Below are positions 36,051-50,669 of a stretch of 64,000 nucleotides of DNA, piece after piece. Source of the DNA: Litoditis marina (Eukaryota > Nematoda > Chromadorea > Rhabditida > Rhabditidae). Numbering within the stretch: position 1 is the first letter of the stretch; each line of letters opens with the position of its first letter. The stretch covers positions 1 to 64,000 of the forward strand of contig CAXIWQ010000222.1 of assembly GCA_964036275.1 (NCBI GenBank), in the 5' to 3' direction. The notes under the pieces were generated by a model, which was not told the DNA's origin, searched no databases, and saw nothing but the letters and a program-made list of their open reading frames with translations. The translations under genes and the position numbers were made by a program.

Positions 36051-38499
36051 ACTTTATATCCTGTGGCGCACAGCCACAAAAGACAAATTAACGCGGTTAT
36101 TACCTCTTTGCCTTGCAGCTACAGAAAAAAAGTTCATACGGCTATCAAGTCTGTTGCTCCCAGCTACAAAAACCTAATACGACTTTATATTCTGTGGCGC
36201 ACAGCCACAAAAGACAAATTAACGCGGTTATTGACTCTTTGCCGTGCAGCTACAGGAAAAAGGTTATACGGCTATCAAGTATGTTGCTCCCAGCTACAAA
36301 AACCTGATACGACTATCTATTCTGTGGCGCACAGCCACAAAAGACAAATTAACGCGGTTATCGACTCTTTGCCTTGCAGCTACAGAGAACAGTTCATACG
36401 GCTATCAAATCTGTCGCTCCCAGCTACAAAAACCTAATACGACAATCTATTCTGTGGCGCACAGCCACAAAAGACAAATTAACGCGGTTATTACCTCTTT
36501 GCCTTGCAGCTACAGAAAAAAGTTCATACGGCTATCAAGTCTGTTGCTCCCAGCTACAAAAACCTAATACGACTTTATATTCTGTGGCGCACAGCCACAA
36601 AAGACAAATTAACGCGGTTATTGACTCTTTGCCGTGCAGCTACAGGAAAAAGGTTATACGGCTATCAAGTATGTTGCTCCCAGCTACAAAAACCTGATAC
36701 GACTATCTATTCTGTGGCGCACAGCCACAAAATACGAATTAACGCGGTTATCGACTCTTTGCCTTGCAGCTACAGAGAACAGTTCATACGGCTATCAAAT
36801 CTGTCGCTCCCAGCTACAAAAACTTAATACGACAATCTATTCTGTGGCGCACAGCCACAAAACACGAAATATCGCGGTTATCGACTTGTTGGCTTGCAGC
36901 TACAGAGAAAAGTTCATACGGCTATCAAGTCTGTTGCTCCCAGCTACAAAAACCTGATACGACAATATATTCTGTGGCGCACAGCCACAAAAGACAAATT
37001 AACGCGGTTATTACTTCTTTGCCTTGCAGCTACAGAAAAAAGTTCATACGGCCATCAAGTCTGTTGCTCCCAGCTACAAAAACCTAATACGACTTCATAT
37101 TCTGTGGCGCACAGCCACAAAAGACGAATTAACGCGGTTATTGACTCTTTGCCGTGCAGCTACAGGAAAAAGGTTATACGGCTACCAAGTATGTTGCTCC
37201 CAGCTACAAAAACCTAATACGACTATCTATTCTGTGGCGCACAGCCACAAAATACGAATTGACGCGGTTATCGACTCTTTGCCTTGCAGCTACAGAGAAC
37301 AGTTCATACGGCTATCAAATCTGTTGCTCCCAGCTACAAAAACCTAATACGACAATCTATTCTGTGGCGCACAGCCACAAAATACAAATTATCGCGGTTA
37401 TCGACTTGTTGGCTTGCAGCTACAGAGAAAAGTTCATACGGCTATCAAGTCTGTTGCTCCCAGCTACAAAACCCTAATACGACTATATATTCTGTGGCGC
37501 ACAGCCACAAAAGACGAATTAACGCGGTTATTGACTCTTTGCCTCGCAGTTACAGAGAACATTTCATACGGCTATCAAATCTGTTGCTCCCAGCTACAAA
37601 AACCTAATACGACTTTATATTCTGTGGCGCACAGCCACAAAAGACAAATTAACGCGGTTATTATCTCTTTGCCTTGCAGCTACAGAAAAACAGTTTATAC
37701 GGCTATCAAGTCTGTTGCTCCCAGCTACAAAAACCTAATACGACTTTATATTCTGTGGCGCACAGCCACAAAAGACAAATTAACGCGGTTATTGACTCTT
37801 TGCCGTGCAGCTACAGAAAAAAGTTTATATGGCTATCAAGTATGTTGCTCCCAGCTAGAAAAACCCAATACAACTATCTATTCTGTGGCACACAGCCACA
37901 AAATACGATATAACGCGGTTATCGACTTTTTGCCTTGCAGCTACAAAAAAAAGTTTATACGGCTATCAAGTCTGTTGCTCATGGCTACAAAAACCTAATA
38001 CGACTTTATATCCTATGGCGCACAGCCACAAAAGACAAATTAACGCGGTTATTACCTCTTTGCCTTGCAGCTACAGAAAAAAGTTCATACGGCTATCAAG
38101 TCTGTTGCTCCCAGCTACAAAAACCTGATACGACAATCTATTCTGTGGCGCACATCCACAAAAGACAAATTAACGCGGTTATTACCTCTTTGCCTTGCAG
38201 CTACAGAAAAAAGTTCATACGGCTATCAAGTCTGTTGCTCCCAGCTACAAAAACCTGATACGACAATCTATTCTGTGGCGCACAGCCACAAAAGACAAAT
38301 TAACGCGGTTATTACCTCTTTGCCTTGCAGCTACAGAAAAAAGTTCATACGGCTATCAAGTCTGTTGCTCCCAGCTACAAAAACCTAATACGACTTTATA
38401 TTTTGTGGCGCACAGCCACAAAAGACAAATTAACGCGGTTATTGACTCTTTGCCGTGCAGCTACAGGAAAAAGGTTATACGGCTATCAAATATGTTTCT
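36051..38499 (+). repeat. Mixed section with ATCTGTCGCTCC variant
   Basis: Two AATCTGTCGCTCCC copies lie 390 bp apart (36,411 and 36,801); the same variant returns only at about 57,431, 61,656 and 63,994. CGACTTCATATTCTG at about 37,091 also reappears near 58,958 and 61,946. This section therefore shares ancestry with the right end of the window. At 38,065 and 38,195 two near-identical monomers sit side by side, differing by CACATCCAC against CACAGCCAC. Confidence 0.7.
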
Positions 38500-40546
38500 C
38501 CCAGCTACAAAAACCTAATACGACTATATATTCTGTGGCGCACAGCCACAAAAGACGAATTAACGCGGTTATTGACTCTTTGCCTCGCAGTTACAGAGAA
38601 TATTTCATACGGCTATCAAATCTGTTGCTCCCAGCTACAAAAACCTAATACGACAATCTATTCTGTGGCGCACAGCCACAAAAGACAAATTAACGCGGTT
38701 ATTGACTCTTTGCCGTGCAGCTACAGGAAAAAGGTTATACGGCTACCAAGTATGTTGCTCCCAGCTACAAAAACCTAATACGACTATCTATTCTGTGGCG
38801 CACAGCCACAAAATACGAATTGACGCGGTTATCGACTCTTTGCCTTGCAGCTACAGAGAACAGTTCATACGGCTATCAAATCTGTTGCTCCCAGCTACAA
38901 AAACCTAATACGACAATCTATTCTGTGGCGCACAGCCACAAAATACAAATTATCGCGGTTATCGACTTGTTGGCTTGCAGCTACAGAGAAAAGTTCATAC
39001 GGCTATCAAGTTTGTTGCTCCCAGCTACAAAAACCTAATACGACTATATATTCTGTGGCGCACAGCCACAAAAGACGAATTAACGCGGTTATTGACTCTT
39101 TGCCTCGCAGTTACAGAGAACATTTCATACGGCTATCAAATCTGTTGCTCCCAGCTACAAAAACCTAATACGACAATCTATTCTGAGGCGCACAGCCACA
39201 AAGACGAATTAACGCGGTTATTGACATTTTGACTTGCAGCTACAAAAAAAAATCATACGGCTATCAAGTCTGTTGCTTCCAACTACAAAAACATAATACG
39301 ACTTTATATTCTGTGGCGCACAGCCACAAAATACAAATTAACGCGGTTATTGACTCTTTGCCTTGCAGTTACAGAGAACATTTCATACGGCTATCAAATC
39401 TGTTGCTCCCAGCTACAAAAACCTAATACGACTTTATATTCTGTGGCGCACAGCCACAAAAGACAAATTAACGCGGTTATTACCTCTTTGCCTTGCAGCT
39501 ACAGAGAACAGTTCATACGGCTATCAAGTCTGTTGCTCCCAGCTACAAAAACCTAATACGACTATATATTCTGTGGCGCACAGCCACAAAAGACGAATTA
39601 ACGCGGTTATTGACTCTTTGCCTCGCAGTTACAGAGAATATTTCATACGGCTATCAAATCTGTTGCTCCCAGCTACAAAAACCTAATACGACAATCTATT
39701 CTGTGGCGCACAGCCACAAAAGACAAATTAACGCGGTTATTGACTCTTTGCCGTGCAGCTACAGGAAAAAGGTTATACGGCTACCAAGTATGTTGCTCCC
39801 AGCTACAAAAACCTAATACGACTATCTATTCTGTGGCGCACAGCCACAAAATACGAATTGACGCGGTTATCGACTCTTTGCCTTGCAGCTACAGAGAACA
39901 GTTCATACGGCTATCAAATCTGTTGCTCCCAGCTACAAAAACCTAATACGACAATCTATTCTGTGGCGCACAGCCACAAAATACAAATTATCGCGGTTAT
40001 CGACTTGTTGGCTTGCAGCTACAGAGAAAAGTTCATACGGCTATCAAGTTTGTTGCTCCCAGCTACAAAAACCTAATACGACTATATATTCTGTGGCGCA
40101 CAGCCACAAAAGACGAATTAACGCGGTTATTGACTCTTTGCCTCGCAGTTACAGAGAACATTTCATACGGCTATCAAATCTGTTGCTCCCAGCTACAAAA
40201 ACCTAATACGACAATCTATTCTGAGGCGCACAGCCACAAAGACGAATTAACGCGGTTATTGACATTTTGACTTGCAGCTACAAAAAAAAAATCATACGGC
40301 TATCAAGTCTGTTGCTTCCAACTACAAAAACATAATACGACTTTATATTCTGTGGCGCACAGCCACAAAATACAAATTAACGCGGTTATTGACTCTTTGC
40401 CTTGCAGTTACAGAGAACATTTCATACGGCTATCAAATCTGTTGCTCCCAGCTACAAAAACCTAATACGACTTTATATTCTGTGGCGCACAGCCACAAAA
40501 GACAAATTAACGCGGTTATTACCTCTTTGCCTTGCAGCTACAGAAA
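38500..40546 (+). repeat. 8-monomer (1,038-bp) tandem duplication
   Basis: 38,500-39,507 matches 39,538-40,546. Both copies have AGAGAATATTTC (38,593 and 39,631), GGCTACCAAG (about 38,741 and 39,779), AGTTTGTTGCTCC (about 39,009 and 40,047), CTGAGGCGC (about 39,183 and 40,221) and a marker (39,223 and 40,261). They differ by one A in the marker A-run. The right edge is where AGAAAAAAGTTT replaces AGAGAACAGTTC. Confidence 0.8.
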
Positions 40547-40579
40547 AAAGTTTATACGGCTATCAAGTATGTTGCTCCC

Positions 40580-42505
40580 AGCTACAAAAACCTAATACGA
40601 CTTTATATTCTGTGGCGCACAGCCACAAAAGACAAATTAACGCGGTTATTGACTCTTTGCCGTGCAGCTACAGAAAAAAGTTTATATGGCTATCAAGTAT
40701 GTTGCTCCCAGCTAGAAAAACCCAATACAACTATCTATTCTGTGGCACACAGCCACAAAATACGATATAACGCGGTTATCGACTCTTTGCCTTGCAGCTA
40801 CAGAAAAAAGTTTAAACGGCTATCAAGTCTGTTGCTCATGGCTACAAAAACCTAATACGACTTTATATCCTATGGCGCACAGCCACAAAAGACAAATTAA
40901 CGCGGTTATTACCTCTTTGCCTTGCAGCTACAGAAAAAAGTTCATACGGCTATCAAGTCTGTTGCTCCCAGCTACAAAAACCTGATACGACAATCTATTC
41001 TGTGGCGCACAGCCACAAAAGACAAATTAACGCGGTTATTACCTCTTTGCCTTGCAGCTACAGAAAAAAGTTCATACGGCTATCAAGTCTGTTGCTCCCA
41101 GCTACAAAAACCTGATACGACAATCTATTCTGTGGCGCACAGCCACAAAAGACAAATTAACGCGGTTATTACCTCTTTGCCTTGCAGCTACAGAAAAAAG
41201 GTTATACGGCTATCAAATATGTTGCTCCCAGCTACAAAAACCTAATACGACTATCTATTCTGTGGCGCACAGCCACAAAATACGAATTAACGCGGTTATC
41301 GACTCTTTGCCTTGCAGCTACAAAGAACAGTTCATACGGCTATCAAATCTGTTGCTCCCAGCTACAAAAACCTAATACGACAATCTATTCTGTGGCGCAC
41401 AGCCACAAAATACGAATTATCGCGGTTATCGACTTGTTGGCTTGCAGCTACAGAGAAAAGTTTATACGGCTATCAAGTCTGTTGCTCCCAGCTACAAAAA
41501 CCTGATACGACAATCTATTCTGTGGCGCACAGCCACAAAAGACAAATTAACGCGGTTATTGACTCTTTGCCGTGCAGCTACAGAAAAAAGGTTTATACGG
41601 CTATCAAGTCTGTTGCTCCCAGCTACAAAAACCTAATACGACTTTATATTCTGTGGCGCACAGCCACAAAAGACAAATTAACGCGGTTATTGACTCTTTG
41701 CCGTGCAGCTACAGAAAAAAGTTTATATGGCTATCAAGTATGTTGCTCCCAGCTAGAAAAACCCAATACAACTATCTATTCTGTGGCACACAGCCACAAA
41801 ATACGATATAACGCGGTTATCGACTCTTTGCCTTGCAGCTACAGAAAAAAGTTTATACGGCTATCAAGTCTGTTGCTCATGGCTACAAAAACCTAATACG
41901 ACTCTATATCCTATGGCGCACAGCCACAAAAGACAAATTAACGCGGTTATTACCTCTTTGCCTTGCAGCTACAGAAAAAAGTTCATACGGCTATCAAGTC
42001 TGTTGCTCCCAGCTACAAAAACCTGATACGACAATCTATTCTGTGGCGCACAGCCACAAAAGACAAATTAACGCGGTTATTACCTCTTTGCCTTGCAGCT
42101 ACAGAAAAAAGTTCATACGGCTATCAAGTCTGTTGCTCCCAGCTACAAAAACCTAATACGACTTTATATTCTGTGGCGCACAGCCACAAAAGACAAATTA
42201 ACGCGGTTATTGACTCTTTGCCGTGCAGCTACAGGAAAAAGGTTATACGGCTATCAAATATGTTGCTCCCAGCTACAAAAACCTAATACGACTATCTATT
42301 CTGTGGCGCACAGCCACAAAATACGAATTAACGCGGTTATCGACTCTTTGCCTTGCAGCTACAAAGAACAGTTCATACGGCTATCAAATCTGTTGCTCCC
42401 AGCTACAAAAACCTAATACGACAATCTATTCTGTGGCGCACAGCCACAAAATACGAATTATCGCGGTTATCGACTTGTTGGCTTGCAGCTACAGAGAAAA
42501 GTTCA
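40580..42505 (+). repeat. 8-monomer (1,041-bp) tandem duplication
   Basis: About 40,580-41,465 recurs at 41,620-42,505. Shared landmarks are TATATCCTATGG, the GCTACAAAGAACAG variant (41,320 and 42,361) and AAATACGAATTATCGCGG. The first copy has a private AGTTTAAACGG at about 40,810 and the second ACTCTATATCC at about 41,901. Copies part at 41,461, GTTTATACGG against GTTCATACGG. It abuts, but is distinct in content from, the preceding 8-mer. Confidence 0.7.
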
Positions 42506-45500
42506 TACGGCTATCAAGTCTGTTGCTCCCAGCTACAAAAACCTTATACGACAATCTATTCTGTGGCGCACAGCCACAAAAGACAAATTAACGCGGTTAT
42601 TACCTCTTTGCCTTGCAGCTACAGAAAAAAATTCATACGGCTATCAAGTCTGTTGCTCCCAGCTACGAAAACCTAATACGACAATCTATTCTGAGGCGCA
42701 CAGCCACAAAGACGAATTAACGCGGTTATTGACTCTTTGCCGTGCAGCTACAGGAAAAAGGTTATACGGCTATCAAGTATGTTGCTCCCAGCTAAAAAAA
42801 CCTAATACGACTATCTATTCTGTGGCGCACAGCCACAAAATACGAATTAACGCGGTTATCGACTCTTTGCCTTGCAGCTACAGAGAACAGTTCATACGGC
42901 TATCAAGTCTGTTGCTCCCAGCTACAAAAACCTAATACGACTATATATTCTGTGGCGCACAGCCACAAAAGACGAATTAACGCGGTTATTGACTCTTTGC
43001 CTCGCAGTTACAGAGAATATTTCATACGGCTATCAAATCTGTTGCTCCCAGCTACAAAAACCTAATACGACAATCTATTCTGTGGCGCACAGCCACAAAA
43101 GACAAATTAACGCGGTTATTGACTCTTTGCCTTGCAGCTACAGAAAAAAAATCATACGGCTATCAAGTCTGTTGCTCCCAGCTACGAAAACCTAATACGA
43201 CTTTATATTCTGTGGCGCACAGCCACAAAACACGAAATATCGCGGTTATCGACTTGTTGGCTTGCAGCTACAGAGAAAAGTTCATACGGCTATCAAGTCT
43301 GTTGCTCCCAGCTACAAAAACCTGATACGACAATCTATTCTGTGGCGCACAGCCACAAAAGACAAATTAACGCGGTTATAACCTCTTTGCCTTGCAGCTA
43401 CAGAAAAAAGTTCATACGGCTATCAAGTCTGTTGCTCCCAGCTACGAAAACCTAATACGACTTTATATTCTGTGGCGCACAGCCACAAAAGACAAATTAA
43501 CGCGGTTATTGACTCTTTGCCTTGCAGCTACAGAAAAAAAAATCATACGGCTATCAAGTCTGTTGCTCCCAGCTACGAAAACCTAATACGACTTTATATT
43601 CTGTGGCGCACAGCCACAAAACACGAAATATCGCGGTTATCGACTTGTTGGCTTGCAGCTACAGAGAAAAGTTCATACGGCTATCAAGTCTGTTGCTCCC
43701 AGCTACAAAAACCTGATACGACAATCTATTCTGTGGCGCACAGCCACAAAAGACAAATTAACGCGGTTATTACCTCTTTGCCTTGCAGCTACAGAAAAAA
43801 GTTCATACGGCTATCAAGTCTGTTGCTCCCAGCTACGAAAACCTAATACGACTTTATATTCTGTGGCGCACAGCCACAAAAGACAAATTAACGCGGTTAT
43901 TACCTCTTTGCCTTGCAGCTACAGAAAAAAAGTTCATACGGCTATCAAGTCTGTTGCTCCCAGCTACAAAAACCTAATACGACTTTATATTCTGTGGCGC
44001 ACAGCCACAAAAGACAAATTAACGCGGTTATTGACTCTTTGCCGTGCAGCTACAGGAAAAAGGTTATACGGCTATCAAATATGTTGCTCCCAGCTACAAA
44101 AACATAATACGACTATCTATTCTGTGGCGCACAGCCACAAAATACGAATTAACGCGGTTATCGACTCTTTGCCTTGCAGCTACAAAGAACAGTTCATACG
44201 GCTATCAAATCTGTTGCTCCCAGCTACAAAAACCTAATACGACAATCTATTCTGTGGCGCACAGCCACAAAATACGAATTATCGCGGTTAACGACTTGTT
44301 GGCTTGCAGCTACAGAGAAAAGTTCATACGGCTATCAAGTCTGTTGCTCCCAGCTACAAAAACCTGATACGACAATCTATTCTGTGGCGCACAGCCACAA
44401 AAGACAAATTAACGCGGTTATTACCTCTTTGCCTTGCAGCTACAGAAAAAAATTCATACGGCTATCAAGTCTGTTGCTCACAGCTACGAAAACCTAATAC
44501 GACTTTATATTCTGTGGCGCACAGCCACAAAAGACAAATTAACGCGGTTATTGACTCTTTGCCGTGCAGCTACAGGAAAAAGGTTATACGGCTATCAAGT
44601 ATGTTGCTCCCAGCTAAAAAACCTAATACGACTATCTATTCTGTGGCGCACAGCCACAAAATACGAATTAACGCGGTTATCGACTCTTTGCCTTGCAGCT
44701 ACAGAGAACAGTTCATACGGCTATCAAGTCTGTTGCTCCCAGCTACAAACACCTAATACGACTATATATTCTGTGGCGCACAGCCACAAAAGACGAATTA
44801 ACGCGGTTATTGACTCTTTGCCTCGCAGTTACAGAAAATATTTCATACGGCTATCAAATCTGTTGCTCCCAGCTACAAAAACCTAATACGACAATCTATT
44901 CTGTGGCGCACAGCCACAAAAGACAAATTAACGCGGTTATTGACTCTTTGCCTTGCAGCTACAGAAAAAAAATCATACGGCTATCAAGTCTGTTGCTCCC
45001 AGCTACGAAAACCTAATACGACTTTATATTCTGTGGCGCACAGCCACAAAACACGAAATATCGCGGTTATCGACTTGTTGGCTTGCAGCTACAGAGAAAA
45101 GTTCATACGGCTATCAAGTCTGTTGCTCCCAGCTACAAAAACCTGATACGACAATCTATTCTGTGGCGCACAGCCACAAAAGACAAATTAACGCGGTTAT
45201 TACCTCTTTGCCTTGCAGCTACAGAAAAAAGTTCATACGGCTATCAAGTCTGTTGCTCCCAGCTACGAAAACCTAATACGACTTTATATTCTGTGGCGCA
45301 CAGCCACAAAAGACAAATTAACGCTGTTATTGACTCTTTGCCTTGCAGCTACAGAAAAAAAATCATACGGCTATCAAGTCTGTTGCTCCCAGCTACGAAA
45401 ACCTAATACGACTTTATATTCTGTGGCGCACAGCCACAAAACACGAAATATCGCGGTTATCGACTTGTTGGCTTGCAGCTACAGAGAAAAGTTCATACGG

Positions 45501-45870
45501 CTATCAAGTCTGTTGCTCCCAGCTACAAAAACCTGATACGACAATCTATTCTGTGGCGCACAGCCACAAAAGACAAATTAACGCGGTTATTACCTCTTTG
45601 CCTTGCAGCTACAGAAAAAAGTTCGTACGGCTATCAAGTCTGTTGCTCCCAGCTACGAAAACCTAATACGACTTTATATTCTGTGGCGCACAGCCACAAA
45701 ATACGAATTAACGCGGTTATCGACTCTTTGCCTTGCAGCTACAAAGAACAGTTCATACGGCTATCAAATCTGTTGCTCCCAGCTACAAAAACCTAATACG
45801 ACAATCTATTCTGTGGCGCACAGCCACAAAATACGAATTATCGCGGTTATCGACTTGTTGGCTTGCAGCT

Positions 45871-45880
45871 ACAGAGCTAC
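45871..45880 (+). repeat. Short monomer with 8-bp deletion, copy 1
   Basis: The C sub-repeat reads ACAGAGCTACGGC where relatives read ACAGAGAAAAGTTCATACGGC, a loss of 8 bp giving a 122-bp monomer. Further copies of the same lesion lie at 49,628 and 50,660. Confidence 0.8.
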
Positions 45881-48800
45881 GGCTATCAAGTCTGTTGCTC
45901 CCAGCTACAAAAACCTGATACGACAATCTATTCTGTGGCGCACAGCCACAAAAGACAAATTAACGCGGTTATTACCTCTTTGCCTTGCAGCTACAGAACA
46001 AAATTCATACGGCTATCAAGTCTGTTGCTCCCAGCTACGAAAACCTAATACGACTTTATATTCTGTGGCGCACAGCCACAAAAGACAAATTAACGCGGTT
46101 ATTGACTCTTTGCCGTGCAGCTACAGGAAAAAGGTTATACGGCTATCAAGTATGTTGCTCCAGCTAAAAAAACCTAATACGACAATCTATTCTGTGGCGC
46201 ACAGCCACAAAAGACAAATTAACGCGGTTATTACCTCTTTGCCTTGCAGCTACAGAAAAAAGTTCATACGGCTATCAAGTCTGTTGCTCCCAGCTACGAA
46301 AACCTAATACGACTTTATATTCTGTGGCGCACAGCCACAAAAGACAAATTAACGCGGTTATTACCTCTTTGCCTTGCAGCTACAGAAAAAAGTTCATACG
46401 GCTATCAAGTCTGTTGCTCCCAGCTACAAAAACCTGATACGACAATCTATTCTGTGGCGCACAGCCACAAAAGACAAATTAACGCGGTTATTACCTCTTT
46501 GCCTTGCAGCTACAGAAAAAAGTTCATACGGCTATCAAGTCTGTTGCTCCCAGCTACAAAAACCTAATACGACTTTATATTCTGTGGCGCACAGCCACAA
46601 AAGACAAATTAACGCGGTTATTGACTCTTTGCCGTGCAGCTACAGGAAAAAGGTTATACGGCTATCAAATATGTTGCTCCCAGCTACAAAAACCTAATAC
46701 GACTATCTATTCTGTGGCGCACAGCCACAAAATACGAATTAACGCGGTTATCGACTCTTTGCCTTGCAGCTACAAAGAACAGTTCATACGGCTATCAAAT
46801 CTGTTGCTCCCAGCTACAAAAACCTAATACGACAATCTATTCTGTGGCGCACAGCCACAAAATACGAATTATCGCGGTTATCGACTTGTTGGCTTGCAGC
46901 TACAGAGAAAAGTTCATACGGCTATCAAGTCTGTTGCTCCCAGCTACAAAAACCTGATACGACAATCTATTCTGTGGCGCACAGCCACAAAAGACAAATT
47001 AACGCGGTTATTACCTCTTTGCCGTGCAGCTACAGGAAAAAGGTTATACGGCTATCAAGTATGTTGCTCCCAGCTAAAAAAACCTAATACGACTATCTAT
47101 TCTGTGGCGCACAGCCACAAAATACGAATTAACGCGGTTATCGACTCTTTGCCTTGCAGCTACAGAGAACAGTTCATACGGCTATCAAGTCTGTTGCTCC
47201 CAGCTACAAAACCTAATACGACTATATATTCTGTGGCGCACAGCCACAAAAGACGAATTAACGCGGTTATTGACTCTTTGCCTCGCAGTTACAGAAAATA
47301 TTTCATACGGCTATCAAATCTGTTGCTCCCAGCTACAAAAACCTAATACGACAATCTATTCTGTGGCGCACAGCCACAAAAGACAAATTAACGCGGTTAT
47401 TGACTCTTTGCCTTGCAGCTACAGAAAAAAAATCATACGGCTATCAAGTATGTTGCTCCCAGCTACGAAAACCTAATACGACTTTATATTCTGTGGCGCA
47501 CAGCCACAAAACACGAAATATCGCGGTTATCGACTTGTTGGCTTGCAGCTACAGAGAAAAGTTCATACGGCTATCAAGTCTGTTGCTCCCAGCTACAAAA
47601 ACCTGATACGACAATCTATTCTGTGGCGCACAGCCACAAAAGACAAATTAACGCGGTTATTACCTCTTTGCCTTGCAGCTACAGAAAAAAGTTCATACGG
47701 CTATCAAGTCTGTTGCTCCCAGCTACGAAAACCTAATACGACTTTATATTCTGTGGCGCACAGCCACAAAAGACAAATTAACGCGGTTATTGACTCTTTG
47801 CCTTGCAGCTACAGAAAAAAAATCATACGGCTATCAAGTCTGTTGCTCCCAGCTACGAAAACCTAATACGACTTTATATTCTGTGGCGCACAGCCACAAA
47901 ACACGAAATATCGCGGTTATCGACTTGTTGGCTTGCAGCTACAGAGAAAAGTTCATACGGCTATCAAGTCTGTTGCTCCCAGCTACAAAAACCTGATACG
48001 ACAATCTATTCTGTGGCGCACAGCCACAAAAGACAAATTAACGCGGTTATTACCTCTTTGCCTTGCAGCTACAGAAAAAAGTTCGTACGGCTATCAAGTC
48101 TGTTGCTCCCAGCTACGAAAACCTAATACAACTTTATATTCTGTGGCGCACAGCCACAAAAGACAAATTAACGCGGTTATTGACTCTTTGCCGTGCAGCT
48201 ACAGGAAAAAGGTTATACGGCTATCAAGTATGTTGCTCCCAGCTACAAAAACCTGATACGACAATCTATTCTGTGGCGCACAGCCACAAAAGACAAATTA
48301 ACGCGGTTATTACCTCTTTGCCTTGCAGCTACAGAAAACAATTCATACGGCTATCAAGTCTGTTGCTCCCAGCTACGAAAACCTAATACGACTTTATATT
48401 CTGTGGCGCACAGCCACAAAGACAAATTAACGCGGTTATTGACTCTTTGCCGTGCAGCTACAGGAAAAAGGTTATACGGCTATCAAGTATGTTGCTCCAG
48501 CTAAAAAACCTAATACGACTATCTATTCTGTGGCGCACAGCCACAAAATACGAATTAACGCGGTTATCGACTCTTTGCCTTGCAGCTACAGAGAACAGTT
48601 CATACGGCTATCAAGTCTGTTGCTCCCAGCTACAAAAACCTAATACGACTATATATTCTGTGGCGCACAGCCACAAAAGACGAATTAACGCGGTTATTGA
48701 CTCTTTGCCTCGCAGTTACAGAAAATATTTCATACGGCTATCAAATCTGTTGCTCCCAGCTACAAAAACCTAATACGACAATCTATTCTGTGGCGCACAG

Positions 48801-49627
48801 CCACAAAAGACAAATTAACGCGGTTATTGACTCTTTGCCTTGCAGCTACAGAAAAAAAATCATACGGCTATCAAGTCTGTTGCTCCCAGCTACGAAAACC
48901 TAATACGACTTTATATTCTGTGGCGCACAGCCACAAAACACGAAATATCGCGGTTATCGACTTGTTGGCTTGCAGCTACAGAGAAAAGTTCATACGGCTA
49001 TCAAGTCTGTTGCTCCCAGCTACAAAAACCTGATACGACAATCTATTCTGTGGCGCACAGCCACAAAAGACAAATTAACGCGGTTATTACCTCTTTGCCT
49101 TGCAGCTACAGAAAAAAGTTCGTACGGCTATCAAGTCTGTTGCTCCCAGCTACGAAAACCTAATACGACTTTATATTCTGTGGCGCACAGCCACAAAAGA
49201 CAAATTAACGCGGTTATTGACTCTTTGCCGTGCAGCTACAGGAAAAAGGTTATACGGCTATCAAGTATGTTGCTCCCAGCTACAAAAACCTAATACGACT
49301 ATCTATTCTGTGGCGCACAGCCACAAAATACGAATTGACGCGGTTATCGACTCTTTGCCTTGCAGCTACAGAGAATATTTCATACGGCTATCAAATCTGT
49401 TGCTCCCAGCTACAAAAACCTAATACGACAATCTATTCTGTGGCGCACAGCCACAAAATACGAATTATCGCGGTTATCGACTTGTTGGCTTGCAGCTACA
49501 GAGAAAAGTTCATACGGCTATCAAATCTGTTGCTCCCAGCTACAAAAACCTAATACGACAATCTATTCTGTGGCGCACAGCCACAAAATACGAATTATCG
49601 CGGTTATCGACTTGTTGGCTTGCAGCT

Positions 49628-49637
49628 ACAGAGCTAC
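49628..49637 (+). repeat. Short monomer with 8-bp deletion, copy 2
   Basis: Carries the same junction GAGCTACGGC, inside the first unit of the 1,032-bp duplication. It is preceded by two consecutive AAATACGAATTATCGCGG monomers, whereas the copy at 45,871 is preceded by one of these after an AAAGAACAG monomer. Confidence 0.8.
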
Positions 49638-50659
49638 GGCTATCAAGTCTGTTGCTCCCAGCTACAAAAACCTGATACGACAATCTATTCTGTGGCGCAC
49701 AGCCACAAAAGACAAATTAACGCGGTTATTACCTCTTTGCCTTGCAGCTACAGAAAAAAATTCATACGGCTATCAAGTCTGTTGCTGCCAGCTACGAAAA
49801 CCTAATACGACTTTATATTCTGTGGCGCACAGCCACAAAAGACAAATTAACGCGGTTATTGACTCTTTGCCGTGCAGCTACAGGAAAAAGGTTATACGGC
49901 TATCAAGTATGTTGCTCCCAGCTAAAAAAACCTAATACGACAATCTATTCTGTGGCGCACAGCCACAAAAGACAAATTAACGCGGTTATTACCTCTTTGC
50001 CTTGCAGCTACAGAAAAAAGTTCATACGGCTATCAAGTCTGTTGCTCCCAGCTACGAAAACCTAATACGACTTTATATTCTGTGGCGCACAGCCACAAAA
50101 GACAAATTAACGCGGTTATTACCTCTTTGCCTTGCAGCTACAGAAAAAAGTTCATACGGCTATCAAGTCTGTTGCTCCCAGCTACAAAAACCTGATACGA
50201 CAATCTATTCTGTGGCGCACAGCCACAAAAGACAAATTAACGCGGTTATTACCTCTTTGCCTTGCAGCTACAGAAAAAAGTTCATACGGCTATCAAGTCT
50301 GTTGCTCCCAGCTACAAAAACCTAATACGACTTTATATTCTGTGGCGCACAGCCACAAAAGACAAATTAACGCGGTTATTGACTCTTTGCCGTGCAGCTA
50401 CAGGAAAAAGGTTATACGGCTATCAAATATGTTGCTCCCAGCTACAAAAACCTAATACGACTATCTATTCTGTGGCGCACAGCCACAAAATACGAATTAT
50501 CGCGGTTATCGACTTGTTGGCTTGCAGCTACAGAGAAAAGTTCATACGGCTATCAAATCTGTTGCTCCCAGCTACAAAAACCTAATACGACAATCTATTC
50601 TGTGGCGCACAGCCACAAAATACGAATTATCGCGGTTATCGACTTGTTGGCTTGCAGCT

Positions 50660-50669
50660 ACAGAGCTAC
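50660..50669 (+). repeat. Short monomer with 8-bp deletion, copy 3
   Basis: Lies exactly 1,032 bp after copy 2 and 4,789 bp after copy 1. It therefore belongs at once to the local tandem duplication and to the 37-monomer-offset long repeat. Confidence 0.8.
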
